A stretch of DNA of 64,000 nucleotides from an uncultured Kordiimonas sp. Its GTDB lineage: Bacteria > Pseudomonadota > Alphaproteobacteria > Sphingomonadales > Kordiimonadaceae. Under the pieces are notes generated by a model. That model did not search any database. It was not told the DNA's origin and saw only the letters and a list, made by a program, of their open reading frames with translations. Positions 36,153 to 45,058 of this stretch are shown here, piece by piece; position 1 is the stretch's first letter; every line of letters starts with the position of its first letter. The stretch is from contig CANLMI010000001.1 of assembly GCA_947492375.1 (NCBI GenBank), positions 682,001 through 746,000 on the forward strand, in the 5' to 3' direction. A program made the translations under genes and the position numbers.

Positions 36153-36893
36153 ATGTTTAATTTAAACGGAAAAAAAGCACTTGTTACAGGCGCAACGGGC
36201 GGAATTGGAGCTGCAATAGCGACAGCTTTGCATCATGCAGGTGCTGAAGTTGTTATTTCAGGTACGCGCGCAGAAAAGTTGGAAGTACTCGCTGGTGAAC
36301 TTGGTGATCGTGTTCATGTAGTGCCTGCGAATCTCTCAGAGCGTGAAAGCGTTGATACATTAATCAAAGCTGCTTCTGAGGCGCTTGGCGGCGGCGTTGA
36401 TATCCTTGTTAATAATGCGGGTATCACGCGCGATAATCTTGCGATGCGGATGAAAGAGGACGAATGGGATAGCGTAATGCAGGTTAATCTCGAGTCTGTT
36501 TTTCGGCTTTCCAAAGGCTATTTGCGGACAATGATGAAAGCACGCTTTGGCCGTATTATTAATATAACATCGGTTGTTGGTGTAACAGGCAATCCAGGGC
36601 AGGCGAATTATGCTGCCTCTAAAGCAGGCTTGATTGGTATGTCCAAATCGCTTGCACAGGAAGTTGCAAGCCGGGGGATCACTGTTAATTGTGTAGCACC
36701 CGGATTTATTACAACACCGATGACTGACGCGCTCACAGACGATCAAAAAAGCGCGATCACAAAGAATATCCCATCAGGAAACCTTGGGAAACCTGAGGAT
36801 ATTGCAGCGTCTGTCTTGTATCTAGCCAGTAACGAGGCCGGATATATTACAGGGCAGACCTTGCATATTAATGGCGGAATGGCCATGATTTAA
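36153..36893 (+). CDS. fabG: 3-oxoacyl-ACP reductase
   Basis: NADPH-dependent short-chain dehydrogenase that reduces 3-ketoacyl-ACP. 246 residues with the Rossmann T-G-A-T-G-G-I-G-A, N-N-A-G, catalytic S140, Y153-A-A-S-K157 and a C-terminal G-Q-T-L-H-I-N-G-G-M-A. It follows fabD by 39 bases, so they are probably co-transcribed. Confidence 0.98.
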   Translation: MFNLNGKKALVTGATGGIGAAIATALHHAGAEVVISGTRAEKLEVLAGELGDRVHVVPANLSERESVDTLIKAASEALGGGVDILVNNAGITRDNLAMRMKEDEWDSVMQVNLESVFRLSKGYLRTMMKARFGRIINITSVVGVTGNPGQANYAASKAGLIGMSKSLAQEVASRGITVNCVAPGFITTPMTDALTDDQKSAITKNIPSGNLGKPEDIAASVLYLASNEAGYITGQTLHINGGMAMI

Positions 36894-37062
36894 CTGAGTA
36901 GTTGTTTAACAAATTACTTAAACTTGACTTCTCAAAGCTAAAAAACTGTGTTACCAGCACGGCGATGCGGAACAAAACTAAGGTTTCTTAGCTTTATAGT
37001 CGCACAATAGAGACATATTAGAATGCTGATATGTCGTCATTGTTAAGAACGAGGGAAAAGCA

Positions 37063-37296
37063 ATGAGCGATATTGCCGATAAGGTGCAAAAAATTGTAAT
37101 CGAACACCTAGGTGTTGAAGAAGATAAAGTCACCGAAACTGCTAGTTTCATCGATGATCTAGGAGCAGATAGCCTTGACACAGTTGAGTTGGTTATGGCT
37201 TTCGAAGAAGAGTTTGGTATTGAGATTCCAGACGACGCAGCTGAAAAAATTCAGACTGTTAAGGACGCGATCGATTTTATCGGCGCTAATTCCTAA
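37063..37296 (+). CDS. acpP: Acyl carrier protein
   Basis: 77-residue acidic four-helix carrier. The phosphopantetheine attachment site is S37 in [10 protein letters not shown], followed by [16 protein letters not shown] lies seven bases upstream of the ATG. A 169-base spacer from fabG and a terminator directly after suggest it also has its own promoter, which suits the high level of ACP needed. Confidence 0.99.
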   Translation: MSDIADKVQKIVIEHLGVEEDKVTETASFIDDLGADSLDTVELVMAFEEEFGIEIPDDAAEKIQTVKDAIDFIGANS

Positions 37297-37313
37297 AGAC
37301 TGATCGAGTTTTG

Positions 37314-37358
37314 AATGGGGTAGCAGCCGGTTTTTGCCTGTTTGTTGCCCCATTTTTT
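37314..37358 (+). terminator. Terminator between acpP and fabF
   Basis: AATGGGGTAGCA pairs with TGTTGCCCCATT (12 bases, two G-U pairs) around a 17-base loop and runs into six T residues. Its place inside the fab cluster implies partial read-through to fabF. Confidence 0.85.
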
Positions 37359-37406
37359 ATTTAAGCAGGGTTATTGGGCTTTCTTACCCTGAATAAGGAA
37401 ATTTTG

Positions 37407-38678
37407 ATGAGACGTGTTGTTGTAACCGGAATGGGAATGGTGTCGCCGCTTGCGGCTGGAGTTGATGAAACGTGGTCGCGGTTGATTAATGGACAATCTG
37501 GTGCTGGCTCAGTAACGCAGTTTGATACCACTGATTTCCCCTGCAAAATTGGCTGCGAAGTTAAAGTTGGGGATGGAACAAATGGTACTTTCAACCCGGA
37601 TGACTGGATGCTCCCGAAAGACCAGCGACGCGTTGATACATTCATTCTCTTTGGAATGGCTGCGGCTATTCAAGCGGTGAACGAAGCTGGCATCGCTGAC
37701 TTAAGCGAAGAAGAACAACTCCGCACTGGTGTTATGATCGGTGCTGGCATTGGTGGCTTGAAATGGATTTCCGAGACGTCAATTACACTCAAAGAACGTG
37801 GAATTAGACGTGTAAGCCCGCATTTTATTGCTGGCTCTATTATTAACCTGGTATCAGGTAACGTATCCATTAAATATGGATTTAAAGGCCCGAATCATGC
37901 AGCAGTAACTGCGTGTTCAACCGGGGCGCATTCAATTGGTGATGCGGCGCGGATAATTGCACTCGACGATGCGGATGTAATGGTTGCTGGCGGTGCTGAA
38001 GCATCGATATGTGATATTGGCTACGCTGGTTTCTGCCAATCGAGAGCGCTTTCGACAAAATATAATGATACGCCGCTTGAAGCGTCACGCCCGTGGGATA
38101 AAGGTCACGATGGTTTTGTGATGGGTGAAGGTGCTGGTGTTGTTGTTCTTGAAGAATTAGAACACGCCAAGAAGCGCGGGGCTAAAATTTACGGCGAAGT
38201 AACCGGATACGGTATGTCAGGTGATGGTCACCACGTAACAGCGCCTGCACCTGATGGAAATGGCGGTTTCCGTTCTATGAGTGCAGCAATCAAACGTGCT
38301 GGTGTCAATATTGATCAGGTTGACTATATTAACGCACACGGTACATCAACGCCAGTTGGCGACCCAATCGAATTTGGTGCAGTGAAGCGCCTTCTTGGTG
38401 ACCATGCTGGTAAAGCTGCAATGTCCTCGACGAAATCATCAATTGGGCACCTTCTTGGTGCGGCAGGTGCGGTTGAGGCGATCTTTTGTCTAAAAGCGAT
38501 TGAAAATAATATTGTACCACCAACCCTTAACTTGCATGAACGTGCAGAAGGGTGTGAAGGTATTGATCTCGTTGCGCTTGAGGCTCAGGAACGTGATGTT
38601 AAAGTTGCGCTTTCAAACTCATTCGGGTTTGGCGGCACAAACGCATCACTTGTTGTACAGCAATATAACGGTAACTAA
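37407..38678 (+). CDS. fabF: 3-oxoacyl-ACP synthase II
   Basis: Elongating condensing enzyme of fatty acid synthesis. 423 residues with R-R-V-V-V-T-G-M-G at the start, catalytic C170 in T-A-C-S-T-G-A, histidines in N-A-H-G-T-S-T and I-G-H-L-L-G, and N-S-F-G-F-G-G-T-N near the end. ATG 37407 (AAGGAAA seven bases upstream) fits better than an in-frame start 33 bases earlier, which would sit closer to the acpP terminator and has no family match. Confidence 0.98.
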   Translation: MRRVVVTGMGMVSPLAAGVDETWSRLINGQSGAGSVTQFDTTDFPCKIGCEVKVGDGTNGTFNPDDWMLPKDQRRVDTFILFGMAAAIQAVNEAGIADLSEEEQLRTGVMIGAGIGGLKWISETSITLKERGIRRVSPHFIAGSIINLVSGNVSIKYGFKGPNHAAVTACSTGAHSIGDAARIIALDDADVMVAGGAEASICDIGYAGFCQSRALSTKYNDTPLEASRPWDKGHDGFVMGEGAGVVVLEELEHAKKRGAKIYGEVTGYGMSGDGHHVTAPAPDGNGGFRSMSAAIKRAGVNIDQVDYINAHGTSTPVGDPIEFGAVKRLLGDHAGKAAMSSTKSSIGHLLGAAGAVEAIFCLKAIENNIVPPTLNLHERAEGCEGIDLVALEAQERDVKVALSNSFGFGGTNASLVVQQYNGN

Positions 38679-38751
38679 TAAAACCTGTGCGTTATAAAAT
38701 AATTATGAAGCCGGTTTTTTCCTGAATGCAAACCTGATATGCTTAGATCAT

Positions 38752-39759
38752 ATGGGTGAAACTTTAAGAAAAAATCGGCTTTTTATATGCCTTGTAGCCT
38801 TCTTTTCTATTGCTTTGGCTATCGGTGGTAGCAGCTATATTGCTATCCATCATATTCTTAATTCCACCTCTCACAACCATAACCCTGTTTACTATTATCT
38901 CCCAAAAGGTAGTGGTTTAATCAGGGCGTCGTATCTAGCTGAAAATATGGGGTTGGTTAGTGATGAAATAATATTTCGGTATGCGGTTATTTATCTTGGC
39001 CTTGAAACGAAATTACGCTCTGGCGAGTTTGAAATATTACCGGGTACACCGCTCAAACATGTTATAAAAAAAATTGCAGACGGCGATATATTTTACCGGA
39101 AAGTATCGATCCCTGAAGGGTATTCAAATAAACAAGCATTGCATGTGCTCGAGAATAGCTTTGGTATAAAATCAACCAAGCCTTTGAATGGGGAGCTTGT
39201 TGAAGGAACATTATTGCCTGAAACATATCTTTATGAGCGAGGTGATAGTATTGCCTCCTTGGTTGCCAGAATGCAAAAAGGGATGACCAAGACAATTGAG
39301 CAATATTGGTCAATGCGAGCTGAAGGATTGCCATTTAATTCCCCAGACGAAGCCCTTGTTTTGGCGTCAATCGTTGAAAAAGAGACTGCTCTGCCAAGCG
39401 AGAGGCCACTTGTTGCCGCAGTGTTTTTGAATAGGCTGAAAAAAAATATGCGGCTGCAATCGGACCCTACAATAATATACGGAATTACCTATGGGCTGCC
39501 TTTAGGTAGGGCCATTACCCGCAAAGACATTCAAACAAAAACGCTCTATAATACATATCAAATCAATGGGTTACCCCCAACAGCGATTGCTAATCCTGGT
39601 GTTGACGCTATCAAGGCAGTGTTAAATCCCCCCACTGATAACAAATATCTATATTTTGTAGCCGATGGGAGCGGCGGGCATGCCTTTGCAAAAACCTTAG
39701 CTGAACATAATCAAAATGTTGCAAAATGGAGAGCAATTGAGCGAGAACGAAAACGCTGA
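38752..39759 (+). CDS. mltG: Endolytic murein transglycosylase
   Basis: Inner-membrane lytic transglycosylase (YceG) that cuts nascent glycan strands and ends their elongation. 335 residues: one transmembrane helix (about 10-32), a LysM-like fold, then the catalytic part with I-V-E-K-E-T (207-212, containing the catalytic Glu), F-L-N-R-L, L-Q-S-D-P-T and N-T-Y-x-x-x-G-L-P-P. Placement after fabF is usual in alphaproteobacteria and in E. coli (near yceG/tmk). Confidence 0.95.
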   Translation: MGETLRKNRLFICLVAFFSIALAIGGSSYIAIHHILNSTSHNHNPVYYYLPKGSGLIRASYLAENMGLVSDEIIFRYAVIYLGLETKLRSGEFEILPGTPLKHVIKKIADGDIFYRKVSIPEGYSNKQALHVLENSFGIKSTKPLNGELVEGTLLPETYLYERGDSIASLVARMQKGMTKTIEQYWSMRAEGLPFNSPDEALVLASIVEKETALPSERPLVAAVFLNRLKKNMRLQSDPTIIYGITYGLPLGRAITRKDIQTKTLYNTYQINGLPPTAIANPGVDAIKAVLNPPTDNKYLYFVADGSGGHAFAKTLAEHNQNVAKWRAIERERKR

Positions 39760-39837
39760 CTTTTTAAAATAAGAAATTTCAATATGAGCATGAAAATAGC
39801 TCGGTTATAAAAGCTAAAAAGCAACAAGGATTTTTAT

Positions 39838-40725
39838 ATGTCATTGAAAAGTATGACAGGTTTTGGGCGCACAAACGGTACAGGTCATGACTTTGACTGG
39901 GTTTGGGAAGTTAAGAGTGTAAATAATAAAAGCCTGGATATTCGTGTGCGATTACCAGCATTGCTTGATGGGTTTGATATAACTCTTAAGAAATGGCTGA
40001 GCACACAAATTTCACGCGGAACCATTTTTGTTAATTTAACAATCAATAGAAATGCAACTGATGCTGGCTTCATTGTGAATGAGGCCAAGTTACAAGCTCT
40101 TATCGATATAGCACAGCAATATGACGGGACAGCTTCGATATTGCCAGCAACCTTAGACGGCCTTCTACGTATAAAGGGTGTTATTGATGAAGGTGAAAAG
40201 GGGCTGAATGATAAACATCGTAGCGAATTGGAAACATCATTAAAGGATAGCCTTGCTGATGCAGTGTCTGCATTGGTGAGTAATCGCGCGCAAGAAGGGG
40301 CGCGAATGCATGAGGTACTTTGTAAACAAATAATAGAGATTGAAGAACTGGTAAATGCTGCCAGAATACAGTCTAAGGACCGTGTAATCGTTATGCAAAA
40401 ACGTTTTACGCAGCAACTTGAGAAACTTCAATCAGTTAGCAAACCTATTGATGACGAGAAACTCGCTCAGGAAATAGCCCTTTTGGCCGTAAAGGCAGAC
40501 GTTATGGAAGAACTTGATCGATTAGATAGCCATATCGTTGAAGCAAAAACATTACTTGATAGTTCAGAGCCGATTGGGCGAAGGCTTGATTTTCTATGTC
40601 AGGAATTCAATAGAGAGGCGAATACATTGTGCGCTAAATCAGGCGATACGAAACTAACGAAAATAGGGCTTGATATTAAGACGCTCATCGACCAGTTTCG
40701 CGAGCAGATTCAAAATATAGAATAA
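39838..40725 (+). CDS. YicC-family endoribonuclease
   Basis: 295 residues. It begins M-S-L-K-S-M-T-G-F-G-R, the family signature, and has the C-terminal DUF1732 segment with E-E-L-D-R-L-x-S-H and G-R-R-L-D-F-L-x-Q-E. YicC-type proteins are described as ribonucleases involved in small-RNA turnover. The yicC-gmk order is common, and gmk starts 24 bases downstream. Confidence 0.95.
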   Translation: MSLKSMTGFGRTNGTGHDFDWVWEVKSVNNKSLDIRVRLPALLDGFDITLKKWLSTQISRGTIFVNLTINRNATDAGFIVNEAKLQALIDIAQQYDGTASILPATLDGLLRIKGVIDEGEKGLNDKHRSELETSLKDSLADAVSALVSNRAQEGARMHEVLCKQIIEIEELVNAARIQSKDRVIVMQKRFTQQLEKLQSVSKPIDDEKLAQEIALLAVKADVMEELDRLDSHIVEAKTLLDSSEPIGRRLDFLCQEFNREANTLCAKSGDTKLTKIGLDIKTLIDQFREQIQNIE

Positions 40726-40749
40726 CAGTTTAAAATAAGAGTTACAGGC

Positions 40750-41400
40750 ATGTCGGACAGTGTAATCACAGAAAATATCGCAAATAAACGTAGAGGCCTA
40801 ATGCTTGTTATGTCATCGCCGTCTGGCGCAGGGAAGACAACATTAAGCCGTATGCTTTTAGCTGATGAACCAGAAATGGTGATGTCTGTTTCCGCAACAA
40901 CCCGCGAACCGCGCCCCGGTGAAGAAAACGGTAAAGATTATTTCTTTGTTGCTCATGACCGTTTTCGGGAAATGATCGATAATAATGAGTTACTAGAGCA
41001 CGCGGTTGTCTTTGAGAATAGATATGGCACACCACGCGGGCCTGTGATGCAAGCATTGTCAGACGGCAAGGATGTTTTGTTTGATATCGATTGGCAAGGT
41101 ACTCAGCAGCTTGCTGAGAGCGCAGGAGATGACTTGGTACGGGTATTTGTGCTGCCTCCTTCGATCAATGAACTTGAAAGTCGTTTGAGAAAACGCGCAC
41201 AAGATAGTGAGGAAGTCGTTCAAAAACGCATGGCCGAAGCTGAAAGCGAAATAAGCCACTGGGCGGAATATGATTATGTTTTAATCAATAATAACCTTGA
41301 AGAAACATACGCTGACCTGCGCGATATTCTAAACGCAGAACGATTACGACGCCGTAGAAGGCCAGGGTTATCTGAGTTCGTCAGAACATTAAAAAGGTAG
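40750..41400 (+). CDS. gmk: Guanylate kinase
   Basis: Phosphorylates GMP to GDP with ATP. 216 residues with the P-loop S-S-P-S-G-A-G-K-T at 22-30, S-A-T-T-R-E-P-R-P-G-E and D-Y-F-F for GMP binding, D-I-D-W-Q-G-T-Q and the R-K-R lid. The C-terminus is rich in Arg. Probably co-transcribed with yicC. Confidence 0.98.
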   Translation: MSDSVITENIANKRRGLMLVMSSPSGAGKTTLSRMLLADEPEMVMSVSATTREPRPGEENGKDYFFVAHDRFREMIDNNELLEHAVVFENRYGTPRGPVMQALSDGKDVLFDIDWQGTQQLAESAGDDLVRVFVLPPSINELESRLRKRAQDSEEVVQKRMAEAESEISHWAEYDYVLINNNLEETYADLRDILNAERLRRRRRPGLSEFVRTLKR

Positions 41401-41427
41401 GCAAACATATTTGCATGGGGGGCTAAG

Positions 41428-42159
41428 GTGGATAATAATTCTGATATTTATGATGCTCAATTCGTAAAGAGCGTATTCGATAAATGCTCCGAGAAATATA
41501 TACTATTCAGTTACTTCTGTTCACTGGGCTTCACAGAACGATGGCGAAAACAATGCATTTCTAATATGCCAGTGTTACCTACTAAGAATGCTACCGGATA
41601 TGATTTGATGGCTGGCACAGGTGAGCTATGGCCCCATTTATTAAAATATTATCCTGCGCTTGCAAAGATTATGGCTGTAGATATTTCGACAGGTATGCAT
41701 AAGATTGCTATGCGGCGATTGCATAAAATGCGAGCAGATAAAATAGATTTTATAGAAGACAATATTCTTGAAAGTAAATTACAGGAAAATAGTGCTGATT
41801 TCATTGTTTCTACTTTTGGATTGAAAACATTTAATCGATCGCAACATGCAATACTTGCCAAATTGGTTGCGAAGACCTTAAAGCCGGGAGGCGTTTTTTC
41901 CTTTATCGAGGCCTCTGACCCAAAGGGGTGGATATTAAGGCCTCTGTATTTGTTTTATCTTAAACTTTTTTTACCTTTGATTGAGAAAGTATTCCTTAAA
42001 GGAGCCCAAGACTTTTCCATGATTGGGAAATACAGCATGAATTTTGGCAATGCTAATGAATTTGCAATGATGTTACATGATGAAGGGTTGGAAGTTGTCT
42101 ACAAAAAATATTTTTTCGGCTGCGCTACAGGCGTTGTCGGAAAAAAACTCATAACTTAA
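41428..42159 (+). CDS. SAM-dependent methyltransferase, UbiE/Coq5-like
   Basis: 243 residues. The N-terminal V-F-D-K-C-S-E-K-Y resembles the UbiE entry motif. SAM motif I is Y-D-L-M-A-G-T-G-E-L, then V-D-I-S-T-G-M, I-V-S-T-F-G-L and L-K-P-G-G-V. It could be a quinone- or lipid-modifying enzyme, but the substrate cannot be told. Its GTG start at 41428 sits just after a G6 stretch. Quite AT-rich, 27 bases after gmk. Confidence 0.8.
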   Translation: MDNNSDIYDAQFVKSVFDKCSEKYILFSYFCSLGFTERWRKQCISNMPVLPTKNATGYDLMAGTGELWPHLLKYYPALAKIMAVDISTGMHKIAMRRLHKMRADKIDFIEDNILESKLQENSADFIVSTFGLKTFNRSQHAILAKLVAKTLKPGGVFSFIEASDPKGWILRPLYLFYLKLFLPLIEKVFLKGAQDFSMIGKYSMNFGNANEFAMMLHDEGLEVVYKKYFFGCATGVVGKKLIT

Positions 42160-42405
42160 ACGATTGAATATAAATGATTCGGCTTTTTGAATAATCCGGC
42201 GGCAACACTTTTTTCTTCAATTTGTGATTTGTTCTGAAACAAAAGTATCTTTTTTGTATCGATTTGAAACAGTTTTATCTAATGCAATACGTTCAGGTAT
42301 GCCTAAAAGCCCTTGAAATTTTACTTTCGAGCATATTTCCCTAAAATTTTATTCAACAAGTTCGGGCCTCGCTCAAGAACATGATGCAAAATTTAAGGAT
42401 CGATT

Positions 42406-43071
42406 ATGAAAACGACAATGAAATCTCTTTTTGGTAAATTAGCCTTGACTGTAATACTTGTATCATCGGCTAACCTATTTTCGTTGAGCGTTAATGCGTC
42501 CACAAGTTTTACCTTTGTTGGGGGCGAGACTACCCGAGGAATTCCAAGAAATAATGATGTTGGAGGCATTCTAACATCCCTTGGATTAACAGATTTTACT
42601 AGGGCTCGTGATGTTCAATTTAATACATTCGGCACATTAGATGTTTTTTATCTAGGGTCTGAATCTGGTTTTATTAATACTGTCGAAATAAACGGCGAAA
42701 CAGTATTCACAGAAAACCCGGATCGCTTGACGCAAACACCGTTTGTATCTGATTTCATTCACACATTTAATATCGAACGCGGTGATTTATTATCAGACTT
42801 AGGTTTATCGTTCGGTAGCAATCGCGGCACACCTGCAGCATTAGGCGATGCAGGTTTTGGCGAATTCTTTAGCCCTCAAGGTGGCAATCGTTTTGCTCTG
42901 GGGTTTGGTGATAATACAGGTGATGGTGATTTTGATGATCTGGTTGTTGGCTTGCAGTTCTCAACATCAGCTATCCCTGAACCAGCAACATGGTTGATGA
43001 TGATACTTGGTTTTGGTGTTGTTGGGTTACAAATTCGCCGTAGAGAGCGCAAGGCCATCAGCCTGATATAA
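42406..43071 (+). CDS. PEPxxWA-CTERM surface/secreted protein
   Basis: 221 residues: signal peptide cleaved near V-N-A (30), a Gly/Phe/Thr-rich, strand-prone body, and a C-terminal sorting signal I-P-E-P-A-T-W, a hydrophobic stretch (L-M-M-I-L-G-F-G-V-V-G) and an R-R-R-E-R-K basic end. This tripartite tail is recognised by exosortase-type enzymes in alphaproteobacteria. It fits the PEPxxWA variant, although Leu follows Trp here. No exosortase gene lies in the window. AAGGAT precedes the ATG; a terminator follows. Confidence 0.87.
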   Translation: MKTTMKSLFGKLALTVILVSSANLFSLSVNASTSFTFVGGETTRGIPRNNDVGGILTSLGLTDFTRARDVQFNTFGTLDVFYLGSESGFINTVEINGETVFTENPDRLTQTPFVSDFIHTFNIERGDLLSDLGLSFGSNRGTPAALGDAGFGEFFSPQGGNRFALGFGDNTGDGDFDDLVVGLQFSTSAIPEPATWLMMILGFGVVGLQIRRRERKAISLI

Positions 43072-43100
43072 TATTGGTTTTTATTACAGAGTAATTAGAT

Positions 43101-43136
43101 ATCAGGTACTTGTATTAAGCAGGTGCCTGATTTTTA
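43101..43136 (+). terminator. Terminator after the PEPxxWA-CTERM gene
   Basis: ATCAGGTACTTG pairs with CAGGTGCCTGAT (12 bases, two G-U pairs) around a seven-base loop, followed by TTTTTATT. Confidence 0.85.
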
Positions 43137-43156
43137 TTGCATATAAGGTGAAGCTT

Positions 43157-44038
43157 CTATGCTGTGCGCAATAATTGATAATGTTTAGCTAAGCGAACAA
43201 AATCAGCAACACTAAGGGTTTCGGCTCTGGCCGTCTCTTGAATATTTGACATATTCAATAATTCTATTGTGTCCACGGGCAATGATTTTAGGCTTGCGCG
43301 GAGCATTTTTCGCCGTTGCCCAAACGCCTTTTCAACAACAAGTTCAAGGTCCTTGAGGTTAACACTCTTGTCAATCGGCTCTGAAGGCTCAAAATGGATG
43401 ATCGCACTATCTACTTTTGGTGGAGGGGTGAAGGCCGCTGCTGGCACATTCATTGCGATCCTTACATTACCGCGCCACTGCGCTAAAACGGAAAGTCTGC
43501 CATAGGCTTTTGTATTAGGCTTGGCAACAATGCGTTCAGCCACTTCTTTTTGAAACATTAGTGTTAGTGAACTATACCAAGGCAACCATTCATCGAGCGT
43601 TAGCCATTTTATAAACAACAATGTACCAACGTTATACGGAAGGTTTGATGCTATCCTTGCTTTAAACCCGGGCTCAAGCTGCATAGCCGCCGGCTCATCT
43701 ATTTTTAGAGCATCGCCGTGAATAACAGTCAGTTTACTCTGATAGGCGTTTGATATGTCTGTTAGGGCAGGGAGGCATCTTTGATCCATTTCAACGGCAA
43801 CAACCCTATGAGCGCCATTTGAAAGAAGGCCACGTGTTAATCCACCTGGGCCCGGGCCAACCTCATAGACAATACTATTAGTCAAATCACCAGCAACACG
43901 GGCAATTTTTGATGTTAAATTAAGGTCTAATAAGAAGTTTTGCCCAAAAGACTTTTTCGCCCGCAAATCATATTCACGGATCACCTCCCGGAGAGGGGGT
44001 AAAGTTTCAGAGGATAAATTATTTTGCATCTTTGGCAT
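43157..44038 (-). CDS. rsmA: 16S rRNA dimethyladenosine transferase
   Basis: Dimethylates two adjacent adenosines in helix 45 of 16S rRNA. 293 residues with K-S-F-G-Q-N-F-L-L-D, SAM motif E-V-G-P-G-P-G-G-L-T-R, and the catalytic N-L-P-Y-N-V-G-T. Its start overlaps the end of pdxA by 20 bases, so it is translationally coupled as the last gene of lptD-surA-pdxA-rsmA. Confidence 0.98.
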   Translation of the reverse strand: MPKMQNNLSSETLPPLREVIREYDLRAKKSFGQNFLLDLNLTSKIARVAGDLTNSIVYEVGPGPGGLTRGLLSNGAHRVVAVEMDQRCLPALTDISNAYQSKLTVIHGDALKIDEPAAMQLEPGFKARIASNLPYNVGTLLFIKWLTLDEWLPWYSSLTLMFQKEVAERIVAKPNTKAYGRLSVLAQWRGNVRIAMNVPAAAFTPPPKVDSAIIHFEPSEPIDKSVNLKDLELVVEKAFGQRRKMLRASLKSLPVDTIELLNMSNIQETARAETLSVADFVRLAKHYQLLRTA

Positions 44039-45047
44039 TCAATTCATTCATTGCCATAGCCTCTGCGCTTTTGATCGCGGCGTAAAAGCTATCTGGCCGG
44101 GCGATTCCCTGACCCGCAATATTAAGCCCTGTACCATGATCAGGTGACGTTCTGATAAAGGGTAAGCCGAGTGTTATATTAACACCACCCCAAAAATCGA
44201 GCGTTTTCAAGGGAATCAATGCTTGGTCGTGATACATACAAAGCGCCGCATCATACTGACTTCTGGCTTCTTCATGAAAGAGCGTATCCGATGGTTGAGG
44301 GTCAGTGACCTCAATTCCCATGTCGCGTAAAATGTGAATGGCGGGCATAATGTGCGTTACTTCTTCTATACCCATTGCGCCGTTTTCACCAGCATGCGGG
44401 TTTAGGCCGGCAACGGCGAGTTTGGGGTTATGTACCCCGAAGCGACTTTGCAAATCCTGACAAGCAACCGAGCCTGCATGGACGATCATATCAGTGGTTA
44501 ATTTTCTACTCACATCCTTAAGAGCAATATGCGTTGTTACGGGAATAACGCGGAGGCTATTAGTTGCCAGCATCATAACCGATGCATTTGCTTTAAATCC
44601 AGAGCGTTCCGCGAGGTATTCGGTATGCCCGGGGGACGCGAAGCCAATATCATATAGAGCTGCTTTATGAATAGGAGAGGTAACCAATGCTGAAATTTCA
44701 CCGGACAGTGCTAATGATACCGCCATGTCGATAGCAGAGATAACGGCATGCCCATTCGCAGGGGTTAAGGTGCCGGGCTTAATGGTTTCCTGTGTTTCTA
44801 TTTCAATAATGGGTAGTTGGTGATCAGGAACGGCTTTTACGTCATCTGGCGATTTGATAATGACATAATCTAACGTTTTGTCATGGATGACCAGGCTATC
44901 CAAAGAACCAATATAGATTAACTTTGGCAATTGCTGATGTGATCGTTGTTTCCATATATTGCAAAATATCTCAGGCCCAACGCCGGCAGGTTCCCCCATC
45001 GTAATGGCAATAGGGGCTAATTCTTTATTTACATTATGTGTGTTCAT
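44019..45047 (-). CDS. pdxA: 4-hydroxythreonine-4-phosphate dehydrogenase
   Basis: NAD-dependent, metal-using enzyme of pyridoxal phosphate synthesis. 342 residues with I-T-M-G-E-P-A-G-V-G-P-E at the N-terminus, T-S-P-I-H-K-A, the metal-binding H-I-A-L-K, H-D-Q-A-L-I-P-L-K, and F-I-R-T-S-P-D-H-G-T-G. It starts 11 bases after surA stops and overlaps rsmA. Confidence 0.98.
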   Translation of the reverse strand: MNTHNVNKELAPIAITMGEPAGVGPEIFCNIWKQRSHQQLPKLIYIGSLDSLVIHDKTLDYVIIKSPDDVKAVPDHQLPIIEIETQETIKPGTLTPANGHAVISAIDMAVSLALSGEISALVTSPIHKAALYDIGFASPGHTEYLAERSGFKANASVMMLATNSLRVIPVTTHIALKDVSRKLTTDMIVHAGSVACQDLQSRFGVHNPKLAVAGLNPHAGENGAMGIEEVTHIMPAIHILRDMGIEVTDPQPSDTLFHEEARSQYDAALCMYHDQALIPLKTLDFWGGVNITLGLPFIRTSPDHGTGLNIAGQGIARPDSFYAAIKSAEAMAMNELNAKDAK

Positions 45048-45058
45048 ATAACCGAAAA

